From Pseudomonas japonica (GTDB lineage Bacteria; Pseudomonadota; Gammaproteobacteria; Pseudomonadales; Pseudomonadaceae): a stretch of 64,000 bases of DNA. Of the stretch, positions 8,410 to 16,979 are shown one piece after another. The DNA is taken from assembly GCF_900188455.1 (NCBI RefSeq), contig NZ_FZOL01000009.1:1-64000 (forward strand), written 5' to 3'. Below the pieces are notes generated by a model, which had not been told where the DNA came from, ran no database searches, and was given only the letters and a program-made list of their open reading frames with translations. The translations under genes and the position numbers were made by a program. The number at the start of each line of letters is the position of its first letter. The first letter of the stretch is position 1.

Positions 8410-9600
8410 TCATGACGCCGCAAAGCCGTGCCGGCGTGCCCTCCAGACCACCAGCAGGGTCAGCGCCAGAAGTGCCAGGATGGCGGGGAAGAAGCTGCCG
8501 ACACCTTGGTGCTGGAGGAGAAACGCACCCAGGATGCCGCCCCCCGCGATCGCCATGTTCCAGGCCGTGACCAGCATCGACTGGGCCACATCCGCCGCCT
8601 CGCCGGCGGTCCTGGCCAGCGCGGTCTGGAACAGCGTGGGCACCCCGCCGTAGGCCAGCCCCCACAATCCCACCGCCGTGTAGACCAGCAGCGGATCCGC
8701 CGCGAACAGCCCCAGCCCCAGCGCGCACAGCCCGAACAGCAGGATGCAGACCAGCGTGAGCAGGCGCAGGTGGCGGTCGATCAGCGCACCGATGATCCAG
8801 ATCCCCAGCAACGAGGTCAGGCCGAACACCAGCAGCACCAGGTCCGTGCGCTCGGCCATCCCCGCCACCGCGAGGAACGGCGCGATATAGGTGTAGAGAA
8901 TGTTGTGGGCAAGGACGAAGGTCAGCACCACCCACAACACCGGGCGCACCCCGGGCATGACCAGTACCCGCCGCGGCGACAGGCGCTTGCCGGCGGTCTG
9001 CCCGGGAAAATCCGGGACCGCGGCGCGCACCCAGAGCATCAGCAGCAGGGCCAGCAGGCTCATGAGGGCAAAGCACAGGCGCCAGCCGAGCAGATTGCCC
9101 AGCAGGGTGCCGCCGGGAACCCCCAGCGACAAGGCCAGCGGCGCGCCGACCATGGCGATGGCGATCGCCCTGCCCTGCTGCTGCGGCGCCACCATGCGCG
9201 CCGCGTACCCCGCCAGCAGGGCCCAGAGCAACCCGGCCGCCATGCCGGCGAGAAAGCGCGCGAACAGGGTCAGCAGCGCACTGCTGGAAATCGCCGTGAG
9301 CGTATTGGCGACCACGAAGCCGGCCAGTGCCGTCAGCAACAACGGCCGCCGGCGCATGCCCTGGGTCAGGGCGATCAAGGGAATCGCCGCCAGCAGCGAG
9401 CCAAAGGCGTAGAGCGTCACCAGTTGCCCGGCCAGCGCTTCGGAAATGCCCAGGCCGGCGCTGATCTGCGTCAGCAGCCCGGCGGGAAGCGCCTCGGTGA
9501 GGATGGTGACGAACCCGGTCAAGGCCAGGGCCAGAAGTGCCGCGATGGGCAGGCGCGCGACCTGCGCGCCGTGGAGTGGAGCGGTGGTGGAGAGTGTCAT
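8410..9600 (-). CDS. MFS efflux transporter (AraJ/DHA1-like)
   Basis: This 396-residue protein has about 12 hydrophobic segments. The first (LPIAALLALALTGFVTILTE) and the segment LVTLYAFGSLLAAIPLIALT are typical of the arabinose-efflux/DHA1 branch of the major facilitator superfamily. It is likely an inner-membrane proton-coupled exporter of a small metabolite or drug. It is divergent from a LysR regulator gene 109 bp away, which probably controls it. ATG 9600 starts directly before the first hydrophobic segment; an upstream in-frame start at 9657 would add a charged tail. Confidence 0.8.
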   Translation of the reverse strand: MTLSTTAPLHGAQVARLPIAALLALALTGFVTILTEALPAGLLTQISAGLGISEALAGQLVTLYAFGSLLAAIPLIALTQGMRRRPLLLTALAGFVVANTLTAISSSALLTLFARFLAGMAAGLLWALLAGYAARMVAPQQQGRAIAIAMVGAPLALSLGVPGGTLLGNLLGWRLCFALMSLLALLLMLWVRAAVPDFPGQTAGKRLSPRRVLVMPGVRPVLWVVLTFVLAHNILYTYIAPFLAVAGMAERTDLVLLVFGLTSLLGIWIIGALIDRHLRLLTLVCILLFGLCALGLGLFAADPLLVYTAVGLWGLAYGGVPTLFQTALARTAGEAADVAQSMLVTAWNMAIAGGGILGAFLLQHQGVGSFFPAILALLALTLLVVWRARRHGFAAS

Positions 9601-9709
9601 GGTTACGCCTCGTCGAATGCAGGCTGCCATGCTCGACGCATCCCCCATGCGAGACAATAATGCTCGGGTTCAAAATATATCGGACAAATATTCCTGAATA
9701 GGAAGCGTC

Positions 9710-10600
9710 ATGGAATCACTCAACGGCATCGCCTTCTTCGTCCAGGCGGCGGAAACCCGCAGCTTCTCCGCGGCCGGGCGTCTGCTCGGGGTTTCGGCTT
9801 CGGCGGTCGGCAAAAGCATCTGCCGCCTGGAACAACGCCTCGGCGTGCGTCTGTTTCACCGCAGCACCCGCAGCATCACCCTGACCGCGGAAGGCGCGCT
9901 GTTTCTCGAACGCTGCCGGCGCATCCTCTGCGAGCTGGAGGCGGCCGAACTGGAAATGTCGGAGACGCACCAGGCGCCGCGTGGACGTCTGCGCGTCAGC
10001 CTGCCGCAGACCGGAGTGCTGGTGCTGCCGACGCTGACCGCCTTCATGCGGCGCTACCCGGCTATCGAACTGGACCTCGACCTGTCCGACCGCCTGGTGG
10101 AGGTGATCGAGGAAGGCTTCGACGTGGTCATGCGCACCGGCGAGCCCGCCGACTCGCGCTTGATGTCGCGCGTCCTCGGCAACTTCCAGCTGCAGTTGGT
10201 GGCGTCTCCCGCTTACCTGGCACAGCGCGGCACACCGCGGTGCCCGGCCGACCTCGCCGGGCATGCCTGCCTGCAGTACAAACTGCCCAGCACCGGCAGG
10301 TTTCAGCCGTGGCCGCTGAAGGACGACGGCGCGCGGGAGTGGAAACTGCCCACCTCGATGGTGTGCAACAGCGCGATCGCCCTGGTGGATGTCGCCCTGG
10401 CCGGGCTGGGCATCGCCTGCCTGCCGGACTTCATGGTGCGCGCGGCCATCGCCCGCGGTGAGCTGGTCGAAGTGCTGCCCGAGCACGTCGAGCATCAGGG
10501 CACCTTCCGCCTGCTCTGGCCGTCGAGCAAGCAACTGGCGCCGAAGCTGCGGGTGTTCATCGACTTCATGTGCGCGGAGCTGTTTCCCGCGCGCACCTGA
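9710..10600 (+). CDS. LysR-family transcriptional regulator
   Basis: A LysR protein of 296 residues with the helix-turn-helix at about 3-60 (AETRSFSAAGRLLGVSASAV, RLEQRLGVRLFHRSTRSITL) and a substrate-binding domain after residue 90. It belongs to the DsdC/AaeR-like group with the RSTRSITLTAEG signature. Its divergence from the MFS exporter gene suggests it controls that gene. The intergenic region is AT-rich around 9655-9695, suitable for divergent promoters. Confidence 0.85.
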   Translation: MESLNGIAFFVQAAETRSFSAAGRLLGVSASAVGKSICRLEQRLGVRLFHRSTRSITLTAEGALFLERCRRILCELEAAELEMSETHQAPRGRLRVSLPQTGVLVLPTLTAFMRRYPAIELDLDLSDRLVEVIEEGFDVVMRTGEPADSRLMSRVLGNFQLQLVASPAYLAQRGTPRCPADLAGHACLQYKLPSTGRFQPWPLKDDGAREWKLPTSMVCNSAIALVDVALAGLGIACLPDFMVRAAIARGELVEVLPEHVEHQGTFRLLWPSSKQLAPKLRVFIDFMCAELFPART

Positions 10601-10602
10601 GC

Positions 10603-11079
10603 TCAGTGGGGGTCGCTGGTGGAGACCGCGAAGGCGCTGCGAATGAAATGCTCCAGTTCATCGGCCTGGAGAATCTCGATGGAGAACTGCCCGAAGCGCT
10701 TGGGCAGCCAGAGGATCCGCACGCCGCTGGGCGAGTCCAGCTGTTCGCGGGCCAGCGGTTTGCCGTTCTCGTCTTCCGGGTGTTCGCCGTTGGCCAGCAA
10801 CTGGTCATAGGCGGCGAGGATGTCCGGCGTGGTGTAGCACTGGCGGTAGATGGTGCCCTCGCCGTTGCGTTCCAGCAGTTCGTGCAGATTGCCGGCCAGG
10901 GGCTGGACCAGGATGAAACGCTCGCCGCCGAAACGCACCACCGCGTAGCGCACGTGCAGGCCGTCGCGCTGCCAGGTGAAGGCGCGCGACACCTGCGCCG
11001 AAAACACCCGGGCGTAATGCGCGCAGGCACTTTCGAGGTCGTGGACCAGGACATCCACGTGGCTGAACTTCAGGTCCAT
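10603..11079 (-). CDS. VOC-family (glyoxalase-like) protein
   Basis: A 158-residue protein with the vicinal-oxygen-chelate fold pattern: FSHVDVLVHDLESACAHYAR near the start and the paired module ending SIEILQADELEHFIRSAF. Members are dioxygenases, lyases or binding and resistance proteins that use a divalent metal. His7, the usual first ligand, is present. It converges on the LysR gene end with 2 bp between stops. Function unknown. Confidence 0.65.
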   Translation of the reverse strand: MDLKFSHVDVLVHDLESACAHYARVFSAQVSRAFTWQRDGLHVRYAVVRFGGERFILVQPLAGNLHELLERNGEGTIYRQCYTTPDILAAYDQLLANGEHPEDENGKPLAREQLDSPSGVRILWLPKRFGQFSIEILQADELEHFIRSAFAVSTSDPH

Positions 11080-11122
11080 GACGGTTTTTCCGGGCGGCGA
11101 CAAAGCGCTCAGGGTAACGCCG

Positions 11123-11998
11123 CTACAGCCACCCGGCCAGCACGATCGGCAGCCATGCGAACGACAGCAGGGTCGAGCACATCACCACATTGGCCACCTG
11201 CTCCGGCGAGCGCCCGGCGCGCACCGCCAGCAGGTAGTTGAACACCGCCACCGGCATGGCCGACTGCATCACCAGCACCGCGTGCGGAAGCGCCGGCATG
11301 TCGAGCACGGCACCGATCGCCCAGCCGACCACGGCGCCGAGGACGATGCGCAGCGCCCCGAGCAGCATGCCGCTGCCGACCTGCCGCGGGCGGATGCTGG
11401 CCAGCGACACGCCGAGGGTCAGGAGCATCAGCGGAATCACCATGCCGCCCACCAGGTCCACGGTATTGGCCAGCCACCGCGGCAGTTGCAGGTCGAAGAA
11501 AATCATCGGCAAGGCCAGGGCCAGGCTGATGACGATGGGGTTCCTGAGCAGCGAGCGGAAAGTGGTGACGCCGCCGGAGATGGCGATCCCCAGGGTGAAC
11601 TGGAAGCTCGACAGGGTCAGGAAGAACGCCACCGCCAGGGCCAGGCCCTGGTCGCCGAAGGCATACAGCGCCACCGGCAGGCCCATGTTGCCGGTGTTGG
11701 GGAACATGAACGCCGGCATCAGCACCCGCCAGTGCTGGCGGAACGCGCGGCTGACCGCATAGCCGATCGCCGCCATCACCAGCATGCCCAGCACGCAGGC
11801 CAGGGCCATGCTGGCGAAGGCCTGCGGATCGAGGCGGGTGCGGTGCAGGGTCGACAGCACCAGGCATGGCGTGCCGATGCTCATGACCAGGCTGGCGATG
11901 AACTCCGTCGGGTAGTCATGGCCTCGGCGTGCCCAGATGAAGCCGATCGCGGCGACGATGAAGACAGGTGCCAGAACGGCGAACAACGAAGCCAGCAT
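11123..11998 (-). CDS. AEC-family (auxin efflux carrier-like) transporter
   Basis: The protein has 291 residues with ten or so hydrophobic segments, including MLASLFAVLAPVFIVAAIGF, FPNTGNMGLPVALYAFGDQG (the N-G-N-x-G element common in this family) and MLLTLGVSLASI. Bacterial AEC proteins carry malonate, malate or other carboxylates. The substrate is not predictable here. It stands alone and its start is next to palindromic element copy 1. Confidence 0.8.
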   Translation of the reverse strand: MLASLFAVLAPVFIVAAIGFIWARRGHDYPTEFIASLVMSIGTPCLVLSTLHRTRLDPQAFASMALACVLGMLVMAAIGYAVSRAFRQHWRVLMPAFMFPNTGNMGLPVALYAFGDQGLALAVAFFLTLSSFQFTLGIAISGGVTTFRSLLRNPIVISLALALPMIFFDLQLPRWLANTVDLVGGMVIPLMLLTLGVSLASIRPRQVGSGMLLGALRIVLGAVVGWAIGAVLDMPALPHAVLVMQSAMPVAVFNYLLAVRAGRSPEQVANVVMCSTLLSFAWLPIVLAGWL

Positions 11999-12078
11999 GG
12001 GGCGTGGTCCTTGGCAAAAGCGGCCATGCTAGGAGCGGGTGGTGGGTGGGTGCAAGGGTTTGGCCGCCTGGGCATGGG

Positions 12079-12491
12079 TATCTACACATCTTTGACGACC
12101 TGGCGGGAAACCGCATGAAGGCCGCCAGGTGCCTGTCTTGAGCCCTACAGTGCCTGTGAGATCGAGCGCCGCCCGCGCGGCGCATCGCGAGCTCGCTCGC
12201 TCCTACATTTTTTGCAACGTGCCATGGCCTGTGAGAACGGTGTTGCCAGCCTTTGGTGCCTGGCGATTTATAGCGGGGAGGCTGTTGGGATCGACGAGGT
12301 ACCGCGTCGTACCACCAAGGCGGACAACCATGGCCTGTCAGGCATAGGCACGTTGCAAAAAATGTAGGAGCGAGCGAGCTCGCGATGCGCCGCGCGGGCG
12401 GCGCTCGATCTCAAGGGCACTGCCCCCGTCACGACGAGCACTTGGCGGCCTTGATACGGTTCCCCGCCAAGCCGTCAAAGATGTGTAGATA
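12079..12491. repeat. Palindromic intergenic element, copy 1
   Basis: A 413-bp element bounded by TATCTACACATCTTTGACG on the left and its near-perfect reverse complement on the right. Inward from the ends come GGCGGGAAACC, AAGGCCGCCA, the invariant GC-palindromic string GAGCGCCGCCCGCGCGGCGC and a variable REP-like arm (GCGAGCTCGCTCGCTCCTAC) that is matched on the other side. The centre (about 12230-12350) is not palindromic, but contains a hairpin at 12293-12316. The right end overlaps the stop of the small membrane protein gene. Two further copies lie at 25.7 and 36.7 kb. Confidence 0.85.
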
Positions 12492-12894
12492 CCAACCCCA
12501 GCAGATGCACCACCCCATACCCGGCACAGATCAGCGAACTGACCACGATGAAGCGCCTGCTGTGCCCGGTATTGCGCAGCAGCAGCGGCCCGGCGAAGCC
12601 GCGCAACAGATAGACCGCCGTGATCGCGCACAACCCCGTTCGCAACAACGGCAACGGTCCGATCACACCGGCACCGGACAATGCATATGCCGCCCAGATC
12701 GCCAGGACCAGGGCGATGCCCAGGGTGATGAACGTCGGATAACGCCTGCCCTGCTCGGCGGCACGAGCCATTCTTTCCCCTGCCCCCATCAAGCGATAAC
12801 CCGCGGGCCCCACGGCGATACACCACAGGTGCGCAACCGCCGCCAACAGACTGAGCACCCCACCAAGCAGCAGGGCCAGGTTGTAATCCAGCAT
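12475..12894 (-). CDS. Small integral membrane protein, function unknown
   Basis: A 139-residue hydrophobic protein with about four membrane segments (LALLLGGVLSLLAAVAHLWC, FITLGIALVLAIWAAYALSG, LLRTGLCAITAVYLLRGFAG, FIVVSSLICAGYGVVHLLGL). No known catalytic motif was seen. The last residues (VSTHL) and the stop codon are encoded by the terminal sequence of palindromic element copy 1, so the present C-terminus was probably set by the element's insertion. It follows the GlxA/AraC regulator gene by 22 bp on the same strand. Confidence 0.65.
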   Translation of the reverse strand: MLDYNLALLLGGVLSLLAAVAHLWCIAVGPAGYRLMGAGERMARAAEQGRRYPTFITLGIALVLAIWAAYALSGAGVIGPLPLLRTGLCAITAVYLLRGFAGPLLLRNTGHSRRFIVVSSLICAGYGVVHLLGLVSTHL

Positions 12895-12916
12895 GTGCCT
12901 CGCGCCTCCCTGAAAA

Positions 12917-13927
12917 CTATTCCTTCTTCCCCTTCCCGCCCTTCACCAGCCCATAGCGAATCTCCTTCGACGGCCCATAACCGTAGAACGAGGTGTAGCA
13001 CTTGCTGAAATGGCTCGGCGAGACGAACCCGCACGCCAGCGCCACATCGATCAGCAGCAGGTCGGAATGCTGCAGCAGGCGCCGGCTCTCGGTGATGCGC
13101 AACTCCAGGTAGTAACGCACCGGGGTGGTCCCCAGCTGGGTCATGAACAGGCGACCGATCTGGCGCTTCGAGCGGCCGACGTAGTGGGCCAGCTGGTCCT
13201 GGCTCAAGGGCTCTTCGATATTCGCGCTCATCAGGTTGATGGCTTCGCGCAGCGGTTCGCTCATCTTTTCGTGCAGGGTCGGACGGGCACGGCGGTAGCG
13301 CGACTCCTCGAACGCGAGGATATCCACCACGGCATCCACCAGGCCGCGGCCACAGCGGCTGTTGATCCACTCCAGGACGAGGTGGAAGCCCCCCGCCGGG
13401 CTGGCCGCGGTCAGGCGGTCGCGGTCGACCATGTAGCTTTCGCTGGTGACCTGGCTGTCCTTGGCGATCTCCGCCACGGCGCCGCGATGCTCAGGGTGCA
13501 CGGCGCAGCGATAGCCATCGAGCAGGCCGGCCTGGCCCAGGAACCAGGCGCCGTTCCACAGGGCGCCCAGGGCCACGTGCTTTTCCGCGGCCTTGTGCAG
13601 GATCTGATTGAGTTCCGCGATCGGCCGCAGCACGGTGCGCAGGCCGCCACAGACCACCAGCAGGTCCAGTTCGTCGAGGGCGGCGGCATTGAGTGGCGCG
13701 TCGGGGCAGATCACCAGGCCGAGGTCGCTGACCCGCGAACCGCCATCGAGGGTAAAGGTACGATGGCTGAAGGACGCCGCCTGGATCAGGTTGGCGGTGA
13801 CCAGGGTGTCGAGGGCCTGGGTGAAGGCCGGCAGGGAAAAGTGTTCGAGCAGGATGAACCCGACCCGGCCCTGGCCGCCCGCCGCCTGCCCTTTCTCGCC
13901 AGTGAAGCGCAGGTTCGAGCCCTGCAT
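12917..13927 (-). CDS. GlxA-type AraC-family regulator (GbdR/CdhR-like)
   Basis: The 336-residue protein has an N-terminal DJ-1/PfpI-like domain (VGFILLEHFSLPAFTQALDT; ALWNGAWFLGQAGLLDGYRC) and a C-terminal AraC helix-turn-helix pair (about 225-325, LSQDQLAHYVGRSKRQIGRL, DVALACGFVSPSHFSKCY). This subfamily in Pseudomonas senses betaine, carnitine, sarcosine or arginine. It follows the ProU-like transporter genes, which fits control of a quaternary-amine or amino-acid uptake system. The start is uncertain: ATG 13927 or GTG 13957, the latter with GGAAG upstream. Confidence 0.8.
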   Translation of the reverse strand: MQGSNLRFTGEKGQAAGGQGRVGFILLEHFSLPAFTQALDTLVTANLIQAASFSHRTFTLDGGSRVSDLGLVICPDAPLNAAALDELDLLVVCGGLRTVLRPIAELNQILHKAAEKHVALGALWNGAWFLGQAGLLDGYRCAVHPEHRGAVAEIAKDSQVTSESYMVDRDRLTAASPAGGFHLVLEWINSRCGRGLVDAVVDILAFEESRYRRARPTLHEKMSEPLREAINLMSANIEEPLSQDQLAHYVGRSKRQIGRLFMTQLGTTPVRYYLELRITESRRLLQHSDLLLIDVALACGFVSPSHFSKCYTSFYGYGPSKEIRYGLVKGGKGKKE

Positions 13928-14003
13928 GGCATCACTGAAATGCCTTCTTTCGACCACGTTATGTCTTCCACTCTTGTTCTTCGATGAGCGCCGAAACGTC
14001 GAA

Positions 14004-14052
14004 ACCGCCACGCCGGCATGCATCGATGAATGATGCACGCCGGCGTGGCGGT
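14004..14052. terminator. Long perfect hairpin between permease and regulator genes
   Basis: A 14-bp perfect stem (ACCGCCACGCCGGC with its complement) continues, after one mismatch, into TGCATC/GATGCA around a 7-base loop, about 20 pairs in all. No T-run follows on the minus strand. It lies between the last transporter gene and the regulator, so it may limit read-through or protect the transporter mRNA end. Confidence 0.6.
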
Positions 14053-14079
14053 GTCCAACTGTCCTTCAGCTTTTTCTGT

Positions 14080-14931
14080 TTATGTTGCAGCTCGCATCCG
14101 GCGACCTTGAAGGGCACCCCGCGACAGGCGATCCAGCAACAGCGCCACCGCAACGATCGCCAGGCCGGCGCGCAGGCCCAGGCCCATTTCCATGCGGGTC
14201 AGGCCGCGGGTCACTTCCGCGCCGAGACCGCCCGCCCCCACCAGCCCGGCCAGCACGACCATGGCCAGGGACAGCAGGATGCACTGGTTGAGGCCCACCA
14301 GCAGGGTCGGCATGGCGCTGGGCAGTTCGATCTTCAGCAGGATGTCCCGCGGCGAGGCGCCCATGGCCTTGCCCAGTTCCAGCAGGTCGGCGCGCACGCC
14401 GTTGAAGGCCAGGGTGGTCAGACGCAGCATCGGCGGGATGCCATAAATGATGGTGGCGAGGATCGCCGGGACCTTGCCCAGGCTGAACACCATCACCGCC
14501 GGAATCAGGTAGACCCACGGCGGCACGGTCTGCATGACGCTGAGGAGCGGACTCAACACGGCATCCAGGCGCTTGATCCGCGAGGCCAGCACGCCCAGCG
14601 GGAAGGCCACCGCCACCGAGATCAGCACCGCCACGGTGACCAGGGCGATGGTCTGCATCGACGCCACCCAGAACCCGGAGAGCAGGCAGAAGCCAAGCAT
14701 TGCCAGCGCCAGTGCGGCGGCGCGCAGGTTGATGAGGAAACCGGCGAGCAGTGCCACCAGGGCGATCATGGCGTAGGCCGGGATCGCCAGGAGTACGCCC
14801 TCGATGCCACCGAGGACGGCCTCGATGCAGCGGCTGATCAGGGCGAACAGGCCATGCAGGTTGGCGTTCAGCCAGTCCACCGACGGCGCCAGCCAGGCGC
14901 CCGGGGAGAACTTGATATCGGCGGGATTCAT
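14080..14931 (-). CDS. ProU-like ABC transporter permease 2
   Basis: A 283-residue permease of the ProW/OpuAB family, with multiple membrane segments and the ABC coupling (EAA-like) loop GKAMGASPRDILLKIELPSA. The conserved PPWVYLIPAVMVFSLGKVPA and SLAMVVLAGLVGAGGLG are typical of glycine-betaine/proline-betaine systems. Its start overlaps the stop of the other permease by four bases (ATGA). It would form the heteromeric inner-membrane channel with permease 1. Confidence 0.88.
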   Translation of the reverse strand: MNPADIKFSPGAWLAPSVDWLNANLHGLFALISRCIEAVLGGIEGVLLAIPAYAMIALVALLAGFLINLRAAALALAMLGFCLLSGFWVASMQTIALVTVAVLISVAVAFPLGVLASRIKRLDAVLSPLLSVMQTVPPWVYLIPAVMVFSLGKVPAILATIIYGIPPMLRLTTLAFNGVRADLLELGKAMGASPRDILLKIELPSAMPTLLVGLNQCILLSLAMVVLAGLVGAGGLGAEVTRGLTRMEMGLGLRAGLAIVAVALLLDRLSRGALQGRRMRAAT

Positions 14932-15779
14932 GGCGCAGCCCTCCGGCCAAGGCGGGTCGCGCTCTGGGCCATGCGGTCGAGGATCAGGGTGAGGATGACG
15001 ATGGCAATGGCGGCGTTGATCGACATGGCGATGTCCAGGGTGCGGATCGCGCCGTAGATCACCTCGCCCAGCCCGCCGGAACCGACGATGCCGGCGATCA
15101 CCACCATGCCGAAGGCCATCATCAGGCCCTGGTTGACCCCGGCCATGATGCTCGGCAGGGCGAACGGCAGGCGGATCTTGAAGAACTGCTGCGCCCCCGT
15201 GGTGCCGCTGGCCTGGCCCAGTTCGATGAATACCCTGGGCGTCTGGCGGATGCCCAGGGAGGTCAGGCGCACCACCGGCGGTACCGCGACGATGAAGGTG
15301 GCCACCAGCGCGGTACCCGGGCCGTAGCCCAGCAGGGCGATGGCCGGCAGCAGGTAGATGTACGGCGGCAGGGTCTGGATCAGGTCCAGCACCGGCTCGC
15401 TGAGGCGATCCAGCGACGGCATCAGGCCGGCGGCGACGCCCATTGGAATACCGACCACAAGCGCCATGCTGGTGGCGGCCAGGACCAGCGCCAGGGTGCT
15501 CATGGTCTGCGGCCACAGGCCCATGATCGCGCACAGCAGCAGGCCGAGCATAGTGCCGACGGCGAAGCGCCAGTGGCCGACCAGACGCCAGCCGAGCACG
15601 CCGAAGAGCAGGATGATCACGTAGAACGGCAGCAGGGTCAGGCCGTCGTAGATGGCCTGGTAGCCGGCGTGAAGAATGTCGTTGAGACCGTCGAAGAACC
15701 ACGCGCCGTTGTCCGACAGCCATTCCAGCCGGGCATCGACGAATGCGTCGAAGGCCGCGGCGAAGCCCGAGACGTTCAT
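14928..15779 (-). CDS. ProU-like ABC transporter permease 1
   Basis: A 283-residue ProW-family permease with TLPPYIYLLPAIALLGYGPG, the coupling loop ELGQASGTTGAQQFFKIRLP and AFGMVVIAGIVGSGGLGEVI. It overlaps the ATPase gene upstream by four bases and the second permease gene downstream by four, so the three cytoplasmic and membrane components are translationally coupled. Having two different permeases rather than one ProW is also seen in choline/carnitine systems of Pseudomonas. Confidence 0.88.
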   Translation of the reverse strand: MNVSGFAAAFDAFVDARLEWLSDNGAWFFDGLNDILHAGYQAIYDGLTLLPFYVIILLFGVLGWRLVGHWRFAVGTMLGLLLCAIMGLWPQTMSTLALVLAATSMALVVGIPMGVAAGLMPSLDRLSEPVLDLIQTLPPYIYLLPAIALLGYGPGTALVATFIVAVPPVVRLTSLGIRQTPRVFIELGQASGTTGAQQFFKIRLPFALPSIMAGVNQGLMMAFGMVVIAGIVGSGGLGEVIYGAIRTLDIAMSINAAIAIVILTLILDRMAQSATRLGRRAAP

Positions 15780-16873
15780 AGCGCGCGCTCCAGTTGCACG
15801 GCCGCCTGCTCCGGCGCCGGCGCGCCCTGCACGCCACGCAGCAGGTCCTGCTGGGTGATGATGCCGAGCACCTGGCCCTGCTCCACCACCGCCAGGGCAT
15901 CGCCGGCGGAACTGATCATCAGGTTGATCAACGCATCCAGGTCGGCCTGCGGCCCGGCACTCGGCAGGCGCGCCGGGTCGATATGCGGATGGGCGGCGAC
16001 GGCCGACATGATCGAGTGCGCCTTGACCAGGTGCAGGCGCGAGATGCCGGCGACGAACTCCGCGACATAGGCGTCGGCGGGCTTGAGCACGATGTCCTCG
16101 GCGGTGCCCTCCTGGATGATCACCCCGTCCTTCATGATGGCGATGCGATCACCGATGCGGATCGCCTCTTCCAGGTCGTGGGTGATGAATACCGCGGACT
16201 TGCCCAGCGACTTGGTCAGCTGGCGGAACTCGTCCTGCAACTGACGGCGGATCAACGGGTCGAGGGCGCTGAAGGGTTCGTCCATGAGGATCACTTCCGG
16301 GTCCGAGGCGATCGCCCGGGCCAGGCCGACCCGCTGCTGCATGCCGCCGGACAGCTCGTCGGGATAGCGCGCGGCCCAGTCACCGAGGCCGACCTTGGCC
16401 AGCGCCTGCTCGGCCACCTTGTGCCGCTCGGCCTTGGAGATACCGCGCACCTCCAGGCCGAAGGCGGCGTTTTCCAATACGCTGCGGTGCGGCAGCAGGG
16501 CCACGCTCTGGAACACCATGCCGATATGCCGGGCGCGGGTTTCGCGCAGGGCCGCGGCGTCGAGGGCGGCGATGTCCTTGCCCTTGATCAGGATCTGCCC
16601 GGAGGTGGGATCGATCAGGCGGTTGAACATGCGGATCAGGGTCGACTTGCCGCTGCCGGACAGGCCCATGATGCAGTAGATCTCTCCACGCCTGACCTTG
16701 AGGCTGACATTCGACACCCCGACCACACAGCCATGCTCCTGAAGAATCTGCTTCTTCGACAAACCGCGCTCTTTATAGGCACGCATGGCGGTATCGGCGT
16801 TCTTGCCAAAAATCTTCCAGACCGATTGGCACTCCACCAATACGTCTTCAGCTGTTTCGCTTGCTGTGTTCAT
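15776..16873 (-). CDS. ProV-like ABC transporter ATPase with CBS region
   Basis: The 365-residue protein starts with the ProV-type leader (VWKIFGKNADTAM) and has Walker A GLSGSGKST (residues 70-78), signature LSGGMQQRVGLARA, Walker B VILMDEP and the switch His in FITHDLEEA. A C-terminal CBS-like region (LAVVEQGQVLGIITQQDLLR) would sense ionic strength or nucleotide as in OpuA. It powers import of a quaternary amine or related osmolyte/carbon source. Confidence 0.9.
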   Translation of the reverse strand: MNTASETAEDVLVECQSVWKIFGKNADTAMRAYKERGLSKKQILQEHGCVVGVSNVSLKVRRGEIYCIMGLSGSGKSTLIRMFNRLIDPTSGQILIKGKDIAALDAAALRETRARHIGMVFQSVALLPHRSVLENAAFGLEVRGISKAERHKVAEQALAKVGLGDWAARYPDELSGGMQQRVGLARAIASDPEVILMDEPFSALDPLIRRQLQDEFRQLTKSLGKSAVFITHDLEEAIRIGDRIAIMKDGVIIQEGTAEDIVLKPADAYVAEFVAGISRLHLVKAHSIMSAVAAHPHIDPARLPSAGPQADLDALINLMISSAGDALAVVEQGQVLGIITQQDLLRGVQGAPAPEQAAVQLERAL

Positions 16874-16938
16874 CTCGCACCCGTCGAACCAGAAATCTGG
16901 TTGGCTTTTTTATTACGTTCAGTTCGGCAGTGTTAAAG

Positions 16939-16967
16939 GCGTTGCCCGCCGTGGGGCCAGGCAACGC
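16939..16967 (-). promoter_or_regulatory. Intercistronic hairpin between binding-protein and ATPase genes
   Basis: GCGTTGCC pairs perfectly with GGCAACGC across a 13-base loop in the gap after the substrate-binding gene, followed on the minus strand by CTTTAA. Such hairpins after binding-protein genes usually slow 3' decay or partly terminate, giving excess binding protein over membrane components. Confidence 0.5.
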
Positions 16968-16979
16968 GGTACCTCGAAA

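Noticed and set aside
12079..12491. Insertion sequence with transposase
   Set aside because: The paired ends suggest mobility, but no transposase frame is present in any copy, so it is listed as a repeat.
14080..15900. A 606-codon frame spanning both permeases
   Set aside because: Only its C-terminal part (from ATG 14931) is permease sequence; the rest is out-of-frame reading of permease 1.
16889..16916. AACCAG/CTGGTT followed by TTTTTT as a terminator
   Set aside because: It points along the plus strand where no gene ends; on the transcribed minus strand the T-run precedes the weak stem.
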